From NCBI GenBank assembly GCA_050010535.1, contig JBEKKT010000012.1, positions 1 through 48,003 of the forward strand: a stretch of DNA of 48,003 bases, given 5' to 3'. Of the stretch, positions 1 through 8,142 are shown one piece after another; position 1 is the stretch's first letter; each line of letters opens with the position of its first letter. The DNA is from JAJRAG01 sp050010535. Lineage in GTDB: Archaea > Thermoplasmatota > Thermoplasmata > Methanomassiliicoccales > JACIVX01. The translations under genes were made by a program, and so were the position numbers. The notes below the pieces were generated by a model. That model was not told the origin of the DNA and searched no databases. It saw only the letters and a program-made list of their open reading frames with translations.

Positions 1-1207
1 CAAACTGCTCCCGCGTCTTCATGTCGATTCCGTAGTAGCAGGGGGCCCTGACAGGAGGACAACCGATTCGAACATGGACCTCCTTTGCCCCCGCCCTTCG
101 CATCATCTCGACAATCTTACGCATCGTAGTGCCACGCACAATGCTATCATCCACTATCACCACCCTCTTCCCGCTGATGCTGGATTTGATGGGGTTGAGC
201 TTTAGTAGGACGCCCTCGTCCCTCTTGTTCTGCTCCGGGAGTATGAAGGTCCTCTCGACATATCTGTTCTTCATGAAACCCTCCTCGTATTTGATCCCGG
301 ATCTCTCAGCAAACCCCAATGCATGTGCCCTCCCCGAATCTGGCACGGCGACGATGACGTCCGCGTCGACCGGCTGCTCCTCTGCCAGCCTCCTCCCTAT
401 GTTCTTGCGAAGCCGATAGACCTCCTTCCCGTCGATTATGGAATCGGGTCTGGCAAAATAGACCCATTCGAACATACAGTGGGCGTTGTGGACCGGAGAA
501 GGCACTTTCGAGGACGTGAACCCGTCTGGCGTGATCTCGACAATCTCACCAGGAGCAACATCCCTTGTGAATTCCCCGCGCATGATGTCGAATACCGCGC
601 TCTCAGACGCGATCCCGTAGCCATTAGGCACCTTGCCGATGCAAAGCGGCCTGAAACCGAGCGGGTCCCTAACGCCGAACACCCGTCCCCCTATCATTAG
701 GGTCAGAGAGTAGGCCCCGTCAAGGATTCTCATTGTGTTCTTGATCGCTCTAATGGCATCGGTGGTCTGGGTCAGCTCGTTTGCTAGCAATCGGACGATA
801 ATCTCAGAATCGGTTGTCGTGAGGAACGCCCAGCCCTCCAATTGCAGCCTTGCACGAATCTTGTCCGCGTTGACGATGTCGCCATTATGACCGAGGGCGA
901 GCTCGCCAGCGGATGTAGTCACGACAATCGGCTGGCAGTTCTCGATGCTTGAGCTCCCAGTGGTCGAATATCTGACATGACCTATGCCGGTGTTGCCACA
1001 GAGAGCCTCGAACTCCCTCCCGAGAAGGACCTCGCGGACGAGGCCCATGCCTCTGACAGAGCGTATGTGACCGTCGAAAACAGCTAGACCAGCACTTTCC
1101 TGCCCGCGGTGCTGTATAACCCTGAGCGACTTTTTCAATGAGTTGGCAACGTTGCAGGTCAGCGCCATGCCAACGACCCCACAATGGTGCTCGGGCTTGT
1201 CCGTCAG
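1..1207 (-). CDS. purF: Amidophosphoribosyltransferase (partial, C-terminus outside window)
   Basis: First committed step of purine synthesis: transfers glutamine-derived ammonia to PRPP to give phosphoribosylamine. The N-terminal Ntn glutaminase half shows CGVVGM with the nucleophile Cys, then QHRGQES, GHVRYSTTG and GHNGDIVN. The C-terminal phosphoribosyltransferase half has the PRPP loop VVIVDDSIVRGTT. About 402 codons are visible; the end lies beyond base 1. No ATG or GTG lies between the upstream in-frame stop and the catalytic Cys, so I place the start at a CTG (1205-1207) giving an eight-residue propeptide before Cys. GGTGAT sits just upstream. It is last in the LSm-L37e-purF operon, 18 nt after L37e. 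The identity is certain; the start is not. Confidence 0.95.
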   Translation of the reverse strand, partial: MTDKPEHHCGVVGMALTCNVANSLKKSLRVIQHRGQESAGLAVFDGHIRSVRGMGLVREVLLGREFEALCGNTGIGHVRYSTTGSSSIENCQPIVVTTSAGELALGHNGDIVNADKIRARLQLEGWAFLTTTDSEIIVRLLANELTQTTDAIRAIKNTMRILDGAYSLTLMIGGRVFGVRDPLGFRPLCIGKVPNGYGIASESAVFDIMRGEFTRDVAPGEIVEITPDGFTSSKVPSPVHNAHCMFEWVYFARPDSIIDGKEVYRLRKNIGRRLAEEQPVDADVIVAVPDSGRAHALGFAERSGIKYEEGFMKNRYVERTFILPEQNKRDEGVLLKLNPIKSSISGKRVVIVDDSIVRGTTMRKIVEMMRRAGAKEVHVRIGCPPVRAPCYYGIDMKTREQF

Positions 1208-1210
1208 GAC

Positions 1211-1216
1211 ATCACC
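1211..1216 (-). promoter_or_regulatory. Shine-Dalgarno GGTGAT deciding the purF start
   Basis: GGTGAT matches the archaeal anti-SD and lies 3 nt before the proposed CTG start of purF. The glcD-like gene at 24264 has the same arrangement (GGTGAT, 3 nt, TTG), which supports reading the CTG as the start. Confidence 0.55.
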
Positions 1217-1225
1217 TCATGAGCG

Positions 1226-1393
1226 TCAATGCGTCTTCGCCCAGGTATATGACCTAATCTTGGTCGTCTTGCCATACCCGCACGAAGCGCAGACGCCCTT
1301 CCTGATATTAAAAGCGTTCTTGCCGCATCTTCGGCAAGGTACGTGGGTCTTGCGGTTCGCATGCTTTCCTTTTGATGGCGTGCCTTTGCTCAT
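1226..1393 (-). CDS. rpl37e: 50S ribosomal protein L37e
   Basis: A 55-residue zinc-binding protein of the large ribosomal subunit. The start MSKGTPSKGK, the basic stretch and two CxxC pairs (Cys20/23 and Cys35/38) spaced as a zinc finger identify the L37e family at its usual length. It starts 11 nt after the LSm stop with GGAG just upstream, and its stop lies 18 nt before purF, so the three genes are very likely co-transcribed. The LSm-L37e pairing is common in archaea. Confidence 0.95.
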   Translation of the reverse strand: MSKGTPSKGKHANRKTHVPCRRCGKNAFNIRKGVCASCGYGKTTKIRSYTWAKTH

Positions 1394-1404
1394 TCATCCA
1401 GCTC

Positions 1405-1620
1405 CTAGGGGGATATGTATATGACGTTGTCCCCTCGGACTATAGTGACCTCGAGCTTCCTCACGACCTCGTTGTTGATCAGTTCCTCGGCGTTCTTGAG
1501 AACCAGGTTCATATGAGGGTCGTAGCCGTCGAGGACGCCCCTGTACTCCCTTTTCGCCTTGAGTTCGACGATAACCTGACTACTGATGGCTTGATTGAGA
1601 ACCGTGAGCGGTTTCTGCAT
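1405..1620 (-). CDS. Archaeal Sm-like protein (LSm/SmAP)
   Basis: A 71-residue Sm-fold RNA-binding protein that forms heptameric rings on U-rich RNA and takes part in RNA metabolism. The Sm1 motif (KREYRGVLDGYDPHMNLVL) and Sm2 motif (IVRGDNVIYIS) are both complete, and the length is normal for archaeal SmAP. An ATG start is preceded by GGTGAC six nt away. It is the first gene of an operon with L37e and purF, driven by a clear TATA element about 36 nt upstream. Confidence 0.95.
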   Translation of the reverse strand: MQKPLTVLNQAISSQVIVELKAKREYRGVLDGYDPHMNLVLKNAEELINNEVVRKLEVTIVRGDNVIYISP

Positions 1621-1652
1621 CCTCGGTCACCATTCGCCCGATAATTCCCTGA

Positions 1653-1662
1653 CTATATATTC
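1653..1662 (-). promoter_or_regulatory. TATA box of the LSm-L37e-purF operon
   Basis: GAATATATAG on the minus strand, 33-42 nt upstream of the LSm ATG, at the distance expected of an archaeal TATA box with a short leader holding the GGTGAC site. Confidence 0.65.
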
Positions 1663-1689
1663 TTTTGGATTTACTGGTGCATCCAATGC

Positions 1690-2826
1690 TCACACGAACG
1701 TGCCTAAAGTGGGTGCGTCCAGTCGATCCATGTCGTAGAAGATTATTCCCTCTCTTATGCCGTCACGATCCGGCTTTCCTCCGCGGACGTGTCTGAGGAG
1801 CGAAACCCTCCAGAGGAGGTCCAGAATGGAGGTCGCGAGAGCCCCGTAGTACACGTTCGACACGAAGTCATCATAGCCATAGTTATCAACCAGGTAGTAG
1901 GCGTAGCCGAGCATGCTGTCACGGTTGTTCAGTGTCTTGAGATAGTCGTTGAGCGGCTCCTTACCCCCGTTCTCCGGAGGAAGCAATCTGACTTCCAGCG
2001 GATCGATCGACCTCTTGTGATACGTGTCCCCCGCATCATCGAGGAGAGACCATTCGACCTTTCCGTTCTTCACCTCGAAGATGTTCCAGTCTCCAGCCTC
2101 GTCGCAGTACACCGGAACGGCCAATGGATCAGCGGAGGATAGGGAGACCAAAACCGTATCGCGCGCCGCATCCTCTAGACCGTTCATGTCGACCTTCTCG
2201 CCTTCCTTGATCTCGACCTTTGATAGGTCCATCTCCGTTTCATCCGTCGACGTCTCAAGAACCTTCGCCACAAATTGAAGATCCGAGAATAATCCGGTCC
2301 TCGAGTAGACGACGCTCCTAAGCTTGTCCGGCGGCGAGTGCACACCAGCATCCACGCAGTTCTCAAAGAAGTCCTCGTAGACCTTCTTCGATTCCGAGAG
2401 TGCGGACCCGAGCGCTTCCATGTTCTCCTCGATCAAGGCAGATCCGATCATGAGGGCGTCCTCGCCATTCCTAGTCCAAACGCCCCTACAGGACAGGTCC
2501 GCCTCGATCTGGACCCTGTTCCCGACGTATAGGCGGAACGGGAATTGGCGACAAAAGTGAGGTCTATCCTCATAGACGACACACCTTCTATTCTCAAGTA
2601 AAGAGCACGACCCTTTCCCTTTCTTCAGCGATATGGCGGTGTGACCGCGGGGGGTTCTCTTGAGAATGAGCCTATCCGGGTACTTCTCTCTGAAGAATCG
2701 CCTCTCCTCCGGCAGGATCTCGGGCTGGCAGAGACAGCAAAGCTGGCAGCGGTCGATGCACTCGAACGTCCGGTTGACGAGATCCGAGAAGTCAACTTGG
2801 TGTCTCTCTCTTGCGAGCAATGACAT
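1690..2826 (-). CDS. YkgJ-family cysteine-cluster protein
   Basis: A putative metal (Zn or Fe-S) cluster protein of unknown reaction. The N-terminal 110 residues carry the YkgJ pattern: a Cys-rich CxxxCxxCCxC segment, then a CSLL...RRC pair and HFCRQFPF. The remaining 260 residues are an extension I do not recognise. The ATG at 2826 is preceded by GGAAGG; a GTG at 2844 would add six residues. Either start overlaps the pyrC 3' end (35-53 nt), suggesting translational coupling in an AMMECR1-pyrC-ykgJ operon. Family-level call only. Confidence 0.8.
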   Translation of the reverse strand: MSLLARERHQVDFSDLVNRTFECIDRCQLCCLCQPEILPEERRFFREKYPDRLILKRTPRGHTAISLKKGKGSCSLLENRRCVVYEDRPHFCRQFPFRLYVGNRVQIEADLSCRGVWTRNGEDALMIGSALIEENMEALGSALSESKKVYEDFFENCVDAGVHSPPDKLRSVVYSRTGLFSDLQFVAKVLETSTDETEMDLSKVEIKEGEKVDMNGLEDAARDTVLVSLSSADPLAVPVYCDEAGDWNIFEVKNGKVEWSLLDDAGDTYHKRSIDPLEVRLLPPENGGKEPLNDYLKTLNNRDSMLGYAYYLVDNYGYDDFVSNVYYGALATSILDLLWRVSLLRHVRGGKPDRDGIREGIIFYDMDRLDAPTLGTFV

Positions 2827-4066
2827 CCCTTCCGATTCGCTCACCCACGAGCCCGCCCTCTTCTACGATCTTGACCCCGCGCAGGAAGGTGGCGTGGGGG
2901 AACATCGCCTCCCAGCCCTCGAAGGCCGTCCAACCGCATTTGCTGTGCAAGTTCCTTGCGGCTATCCTCATCACGTTCTTGCTATCAACGGCTATGAGGT
3001 CCGCGTCCCTTCCAACCTCGATCTTTCCCTTGTTTAACCCAAATATCTCCGCGGGCCTCTCGCAGGCCGCCTTGACAACAATGTCTAATCTCAGCTGATT
3101 CTTCTTCACGAGTGCGAGCAACAAGGGCAGACCGGTCTCGACGCCAGGCATGCCAGAGGGGGCATCTGAGAACTCCTGTTCTTTTTCCTCGATCGTGTGA
3201 GGAGCGTGGTCCGAAGCGAGCACGTCGATCCTGCCGGAACCGAACGCATCGAACACCGCTTCCCTGTCTTCCTTGTCCCTGAGCGGCGGGTTCACTTTGC
3301 CGAAGGATCTCAATTTCGAGCGCTTGTCGAGGAGGAGGTGGTGCGGTGCGACCTCCTTCGTGAAAGGCAGGTTCGCCAGAGCATCGAGCCCCTGCTTGGA
3401 CGATACATGACATATGTGAATGCTGCCCGCTCCTCGGATCCTCGAGAGCTTGATTATCGCCGAAGCCTCGGCGGAGGCGGGCCTATTCCTGCCGTGCTCG
3501 ATCAGGTCCATCTCTTGAGCGTTTCCTATCATGCCCTCATCCTCCGCGTGAACGCAGAGTACCTTCCCTGTCCCCGAGACGGAAGAGACAATCTCTGAAA
3601 CATCATCGTCATCTGCAACCAGCAAGTTGCCGGTCGTGGAGCTCATGAAGAGCTTGTATCCAGCTACGCCCTTCGATATCGCCGCCGGGTCTGTCTTCGG
3701 AGAAGTACCTCCGAGTAGGCCGTAATCGACCCAGGCCTTCTTAGAGACCGTTGCGGCTTTCTCTTCTAAGGACCTCGAGGTCAGGGTCGGCGGTATCGTG
3801 TTCGGCATGTCCAACACGCAAGAGACTCCACCGAACGCGGCGGACACCGTCCCGGTCTGGAAGTCCTCCTTCTTGGTGAGTCCTGGATCCCTGAAATGAA
3901 CGTGGGGGTCGATCGCAGCTGGTAGGATCAACATATCACCAAAATCGATATGCTCATCGCCTCGGAGCTGCTTCTTGATTGCTCTTATCCTGCCGTTCTC
4001 GATGCCAATGCAGCACTGGACCAATTTCTCCTTGACGAACGCCCTGCCCTCCACAACAAGGTCCAT
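2792..4066 (-). CDS. pyrC: Dihydroorotase
   Basis: Cyclises carbamoyl-aspartate to dihydroorotate in pyrimidine synthesis. This 424-residue amidohydrolase has the metal site DPHVHFRDPG, the Lys to be carboxylated in GYKLFMSSTTG, the His ligands in VHAED and ICHVSS, and the catalytic Asp in ASDHAPH. Length and motifs fit the class I (PyrC/AllB-like) family. It starts 4 nt after the AMMECR1 stop and overlaps the following YkgJ gene. Allantoinase is the main alternative, but the motif set reads as dihydroorotase. Confidence 0.93.
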   Translation of the reverse strand: MDLVVEGRAFVKEKLVQCCIGIENGRIRAIKKQLRGDEHIDFGDMLILPAAIDPHVHFRDPGLTKKEDFQTGTVSAAFGGVSCVLDMPNTIPPTLTSRSLEEKAATVSKKAWVDYGLLGGTSPKTDPAAISKGVAGYKLFMSSTTGNLLVADDDDVSEIVSSVSGTGKVLCVHAEDEGMIGNAQEMDLIEHGRNRPASAEASAIIKLSRIRGAGSIHICHVSSKQGLDALANLPFTKEVAPHHLLLDKRSKLRSFGKVNPPLRDKEDREAVFDAFGSGRIDVLASDHAPHTIEEKEQEFSDAPSGMPGVETGLPLLLALVKKNQLRLDIVVKAACERPAEIFGLNKGKIEVGRDADLIAVDSKNVMRIAARNLHSKCGWTAFEGWEAMFPHATFLRGVKIVEEGGLVGERIGRDVIARKRETPS

Positions 4067-4070
4067 TGGA

Positions 4071-4664
4071 TCACTTCAAGGTCTTCCTGGCCACGCGTCC
4101 CCTCGGTTCTTCCTCCGCGAATATCTCAGCCTGGAACTTGCAGAACTTCGCCTTCTTGTCCAACCATGTGTCGGGGCTCAGGCCAGCCTTAAGACAAGTC
4201 TGTCCAAGGAAAGTCTCCGCGTCCCACCCCCACTCGATCGGCACCTGAGGAAGCAGAAGGCCCCTGAACGGGCCCATCTCGACTATGAGACCATCCTCCC
4301 CCACATTAACGAGCTCGGTCAGCTTTCTCCTGTCCGTGCACTTGATTTCGGTTGGGCGGGTGAGGATGCTCATCTCCACCACGATGTGATCCAGCTCTTC
4401 GGATCCGAGGGGCAGGAACCTGGGATCGTGACAGGCCGCCTGCGCGGCCATCAGAAGAGCGCTTCCGAGCGAGTAGACCGGCTCGGGGTAGCCTATGCAG
4501 CCCCTGAGGTCGTGGGAAGGGTATGTGCTAAGAGTGACGAACACTCCCCTTTTCTCTTTGAAACTCTGCGGAAGATCGAGGTTCCCAGCACCCTCGTGTC
4601 TCGCCTCCGCATCGACCGCTTGTCTAACTGCCCTCACTGCCAGTTCTCCCTCCGTGTCGTTCAC
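4071..4664 (-). CDS. AMMECR1-domain protein
   Basis: An AMMECR1-family protein whose biochemical role is unsettled. The signature LRGCIGYPEP is intact, and the FLPLGSEELDHIVVEMSIL and IEWGWDAETFL segments are typical. I chose a GTG start at 4664 because GGTGAG lies 7 nt upstream, a TATA-like AGATAAATGC lies further up, and the resulting 197 aa matches the family's length. An upstream TTG/ATG at 4739-4742 would add 26 residues unlike the family. It heads the operon with pyrC. Confidence 0.88.
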   Translation of the reverse strand: MNDTEGELAVRAVRQAVDAEARHEGAGNLDLPQSFKEKRGVFVTLSTYPSHDLRGCIGYPEPVYSLGSALLMAAQAACHDPRFLPLGSEELDHIVVEMSILTRPTEIKCTDRRKLTELVNVGEDGLIVEMGPFRGLLLPQVPIEWGWDAETFLGQTCLKAGLSPDTWLDKKAKFCKFQAEIFAEEEPRGRVARKTLK

Positions 4665-4858
4665 GATTGGTCTCACCTTGACTGAAGCGATTTTCTTGAT
4701 TGCATTTATCTCTTGTGTATCGTTTTCTGTGGGAATCATCAATGAACGAATGGGCCACGACCGAATCCAGGGACAATGCGCTTCGTTCTGAGTCCTTCGT
4801 CACCGTGTGAAGGCAGACTCGGAAGGGTTTTCTACCCCTAGCATCAATAGTAAATTCG

Positions 4859-5419
4859 ATGAACGGCAAGGCGGCGGACATCTACGTGGAAGAAGTGATG
4901 ACGAAGACCCCCGTCATAGCGAAACCAGACATGACCATCCAGGAAGCCGCCAAGATAATGAAAACCGAGCATGTCGGCAGCCTCGTCGTGGTGGAGGACG
5001 ACGCCCCGATGGGCATCCTGACGGAGAGGGACCTTGTGGACAAGGTCGTGGCCGCAGGGAAAGTGCCCTCGAAGGTGAGAATCAAGGACATCATGACCTC
5101 CCCACTGGTGACCGTTGGCCCGAAGGAAAGCGTTGCCGAGGCCGCGACGAAGATGTCCAAGCTGGGAATGAGAAGGCTGCCTGTCGTCAGCAAGGGGCAC
5201 CTGATCGGGATCCTGACGGAGAACGACATCCTGAGGATCTCGCCATCGCTGATCGAGATAACCAGGGAATGGGCGAAGATCAAGAGACCCGGATCGGCCG
5301 AAGAATCGGGAGCCAGGGTGATCACGGGATACTGTGACAATTGCGGGGCTTTCTCGAGCGAGCTGCGCGCAAAGGAAGGACAGATGATCTGCTCGGACTG
5401 TTTCGAGCAATGGAGCTAG
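4859..5419 (+). CDS. CBS-pair protein with C-terminal zinc ribbon
   Basis: A probable regulatory sensor of adenine nucleotides. Two CBS repeats (about residues 8-62 and 72-130; MGILTERDLVDKV and IGILTENDILRI mark the repeats) are followed by a short helical linker and a zinc ribbon (CDNCG near residue 160, CSDC near 178). The 186-aa CBS-CBS-ZnR architecture occurs in archaea, but ligand and partner are unknown. It stands alone on the plus strand, convergent with the AOR gene 12 nt away. Confidence 0.88.
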   Translation: MNGKAADIYVEEVMTKTPVIAKPDMTIQEAAKIMKTEHVGSLVVVEDDAPMGILTERDLVDKVVAAGKVPSKVRIKDIMTSPLVTVGPKESVAEAATKMSKLGMRRLPVVSKGHLIGILTENDILRISPSLIEITREWAKIKRPGSAEESGARVITGYCDNCGAFSSELRAKEGQMICSDCFEQWS

Positions 5420-5431
5420 ACCCGACATTCT

Positions 5432-7255
5432 CTAAGAGATACCGAGCTGCGAAAGCTTCCACTGCGTCGGGCGCCCTTCCATGTCCCACCTTCTCGCTTC
5501 GTAGTAGTCGTCCAGCATTCTCATCATCTCCTCTTCGGTCAAAAGAGCTCCCTTCGACACGCCGGACTTTATCGGTTCCGTGGTCACCCTCTTCGGAAGG
5601 TAGGAATCCTCCCTTCGTATCCCGGCATCCAGGTTGAACAGTTGTTTGAGGTTGTTCACCCTCTCTCCGATGAGCAGTAGGTCGTCCTCGGTGAACGACG
5701 ATCCGATGACCGCGCTGAGGAACTCGATCAGGCCCTCAAGAGCGAAGAAACCACGCTGGAACTTGCACATCCCAAGGCAGTCGTAGACCATCATGAAGTC
5801 CTCCATGAGCCTAACCTGCTCTCCCTTGCCCTCCGACGAAAACCGATCCACGCCGGAGATCCTCCAGGTCTTTCCAGTCAGGTCCAGCGCATAGAACCCG
5901 GAACGCAGGTGACATGCACCCCTCGACGAGGTCATGAAGCCCAGACCGAGACCTTTCAGACCCCGGACGTCGTAGGCCGGAGGCTCCATTCCCTTGACCT
6001 GGATCGCGCAGTCCTCCGAGCCCTGCTTGACCTCCCTCGAGATCCTGAGAACACCCTCCCCGAACAGCCTGCCCATGCCTTCTCTCTTGCCGATGAGCTC
6101 CGCCATCCTCGGAACTGCATCTGGATTCGTGAATCGGCAGTCGACGCCTATGTCCTTCGGGTCGAGAATGCCCCTCTCGACCAGCTCCATGACGAAGCCG
6201 ATCACAACGCCGGTGGAGATCGTATCGATTCCGTAGAGATCGCATATCTCGTTCGCCTTGGCAAGCGCCTCAATATCCGGATTCCCACACTGGGAGCCGA
6301 GCGAGTAGAGCGTCTCGTACTCGATGCCGTCCAGAACGGTGCCCGAGTACGGACCCTTGTCGACAACGAACAGCTTACCGCAGGCCTTCGTGCAAGCGAA
6401 GCAGCCCTTGTTCTTGACCCCGTACCTCGGCGCCCAGTAGTATGGATCTATCTTCGCCCTCTCCTCGAACACGCTCTCTTTCCAGTTCCTGGTCGGGAAC
6501 ACCCCGCGCTCAGAGTTCACCCACTCAAGGAACTCTCCGCTTCCGTACTTCGTGTCCTCGTTGAAAGCGTTGCTTTTCTCCATCTTCGCCTGCCACTTCA
6601 GATCGATTGCGGCGAGCTTCTTCGGGTCCGCGACGCTGATGTCCTTCGTTCCCCTGACCGCGATCGCCTTCAGGTTCTTCGAGCCCATCACTGCGCCGAG
6701 ACCGCCCCTGCCAGACTGGCGATCCTCGCAGTCTATTCCTGCATATCGGACAAGCTTCTCTCCACCCGGGCCTATGCAAGCGACGACGACGTCGCCCGCC
6801 TCCTTACGTATCCGCTCAGCGGCGTCCCTGCTGAACTTGCCCCAGTACTTCGAGGCGCTACGGAGCTCCACCTTGTCGCCGTCGATCAGAAGATAGGACG
6901 GGAATCTCCGCTTCCCTTCGATGACGACCGCGTCATAGCCTGCCGCCTTCAGCTCGGATCCGATGCCGCCTCCCATAATCGATTCCGCGATCGTGCCCGT
7001 CAGCGGCGACTTCGAAACGAATGCAGTCTTGCCGGCGGTCGGAACCGCCACGCCCGTGAATAGACCAGGAGCGACAACGACCACATTTCTGGGGTCGAAC
7101 GCGTCCAGTTTAGGGTCCATGACATCGTAGAACAGTTTGACGGCAAATCCCTCCCCGCCGAGATAGTCCCTAATGAGGTCCTCTGGAGTCTTCTCGGCTT
7201 TCATCTTGCCCTTCACGAGGTCTACGCATAGTATCTTGCCTCCCCGTGCGTCCAT
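5432..7255 (-). CDS. aor: Aldehyde:ferredoxin oxidoreductase (tungsten/molybdopterin)
   Basis: Oxidises aldehydes to carboxylic acids and passes electrons to ferredoxin, in the cytoplasm. The 607 residues match the AOR family's usual length. The N-terminal cofactor-binding domain shows GGEGFAVK, TGTIAESIMGGG and RGGLGAVMGSKNLKA. The cluster cysteines GCFACTKACG and a later DCLGMC supply the [4Fe-4S] ligands. Its ATG abuts the stop of the ferredoxin gene, so the two are co-translated. The precise substrate cannot be told. Confidence 0.93.
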   Translation of the reverse strand: MDARGGKILCVDLVKGKMKAEKTPEDLIRDYLGGEGFAVKLFYDVMDPKLDAFDPRNVVVVAPGLFTGVAVPTAGKTAFVSKSPLTGTIAESIMGGGIGSELKAAGYDAVVIEGKRRFPSYLLIDGDKVELRSASKYWGKFSRDAAERIRKEAGDVVVACIGPGGEKLVRYAGIDCEDRQSGRGGLGAVMGSKNLKAIAVRGTKDISVADPKKLAAIDLKWQAKMEKSNAFNEDTKYGSGEFLEWVNSERGVFPTRNWKESVFEERAKIDPYYWAPRYGVKNKGCFACTKACGKLFVVDKGPYSGTVLDGIEYETLYSLGSQCGNPDIEALAKANEICDLYGIDTISTGVVIGFVMELVERGILDPKDIGVDCRFTNPDAVPRMAELIGKREGMGRLFGEGVLRISREVKQGSEDCAIQVKGMEPPAYDVRGLKGLGLGFMTSSRGACHLRSGFYALDLTGKTWRISGVDRFSSEGKGEQVRLMEDFMMVYDCLGMCKFQRGFFALEGLIEFLSAVIGSSFTEDDLLLIGERVNNLKQLFNLDAGIRREDSYLPKRVTTEPIKSGVSKGALLTEEEMMRMLDDYYEARRWDMEGRPTQWKLSQLGIS

Positions 7256-7705
7256 CTACTTCCCTCCTAGCAGGGACAGAACCGCGAGATACTTCCCCTC
7301 CTCGGCCTCTTCGAATCTAAGAGCGCCTAGCGGGCAGAACTTCACGCACATTGGGTCGCCCCCGCAGAGGTCACATTTTCGAGCTAGGTCATCGACCACC
7401 CTTATGACACCGTACCTGCAGGTCTTCTCACACGTGCCACAACCGGAGCACAGATCCTCGTCGACGACCAGGACGTCATCGACCAGAGAGATGGCGCCCT
7501 CCGGACATGCCTCCGCACAGCAATCGTCGCCGCACGCGACGCACTGGGTGCAAACAACGGGTATGTCGTACCTGACGCCTTCCTTGACGACCCTGAGACG
7601 CGCCTTCCTCCTGTTCACGACTCCCTCGTGCGTTAGGGAGCAGATCATTTCACAAAAGCGGCATCCCGTGCATTTTTCAGGATAGGAGACCAGACCGGCG
7701 GTCAT
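7256..7705 (-). CDS. Polyferredoxin (4Fe-4S) electron-transfer subunit paired with AOR
   Basis: A 149-aa multi-cluster ferredoxin of the HycB/DMSO-reductase-subunit type. CTGCRFCEMIC, CTQCVACGDDCC, CSGCGTCEKTC and CDLCGGDPMC supply ligands for four clusters. I chose the ATG at 7705 because AGGTG sits 6 nt upstream; a GTG at 7714 would add three residues. Its stop abuts the AOR start, so it is the likely electron acceptor of AOR. Confidence 0.9.
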   Translation of the reverse strand: MTAGLVSYPEKCTGCRFCEMICSLTHEGVVNRRKARLRVVKEGVRYDIPVVCTQCVACGDDCCAEACPEGAISLVDDVLVVDEDLCSGCGTCEKTCRYGVIRVVDDLARKCDLCGGDPMCVKFCPLGALRFEEAEEGKYLAVLSLLGGK

Positions 7706-7854
7706 TTTCTGCACCTTTCACAACAGAATACGATACGTCACTAAAGCACTAACGATTACGTGACGGATAAGAGCGGATCATTGAGCCAGACCAACCAAGG
7801 TCCGGGATAACCGTCGCAAGTTCAGAACAGCAAGGGCAGCTCGAATCCCGCATC

Positions 7855-8142
7855 CTACTCCACATCGATCTTCTTCAGCTTCGAAGAATCGGTCTTCTCC
7901 AGGTCGTCCACTACCTGGAGGTTGGCGTCGATGACCGACCTCATCATCAGAAGGAATTCCTTCTTCGCGGTAAGATAGTGTATCCTCGCTTCGGCCGGAA
8001 TCCGAGAATCTGGAATCACCGAATCGAGCGCAAGGAAGAGCTCTGTTCCAGCCTTCATGATGTGCTCAGTCGTCTCCTTCGAGAGGAGAGCTTCCTTCAT
8101 CCTCTTCGCCTCTTCCTTTATCTTGTCCATCTTTACGTCCAT
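7855..8142 (-). CDS. Small helical protein overlapping arsA, unknown function
   Basis: I do not recognise this 95-aa protein. It is charged and predicted mostly helical, with a Lys/Glu-rich N-terminus, a central PDSRIPAEARIHYLTAKKE segment and an acidic tail. Its ATG has GGAGG upstream and lies inside the last 77 nt of the ArsA gene in another frame, so it is probably co-transcribed and translationally coupled to ArsA. The 149 nt between it and the ferredoxin gene hold no further gene. Confidence 0.7.
   Translation of the reverse strand: MDVKMDKIKEEAKRMKEALLSKETTEHIMKAGTELFLALDSVIPDSRIPAEARIHYLTAKKEFLLMMRSVIDANLQVVDDLEKTDSSKLKKIDVE

Noticed and set aside
5909..7063. A 384-codon open frame on the plus strand
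   Set aside because: Antisense to the AOR gene, which is fully supported by cofactor and cluster motifs.
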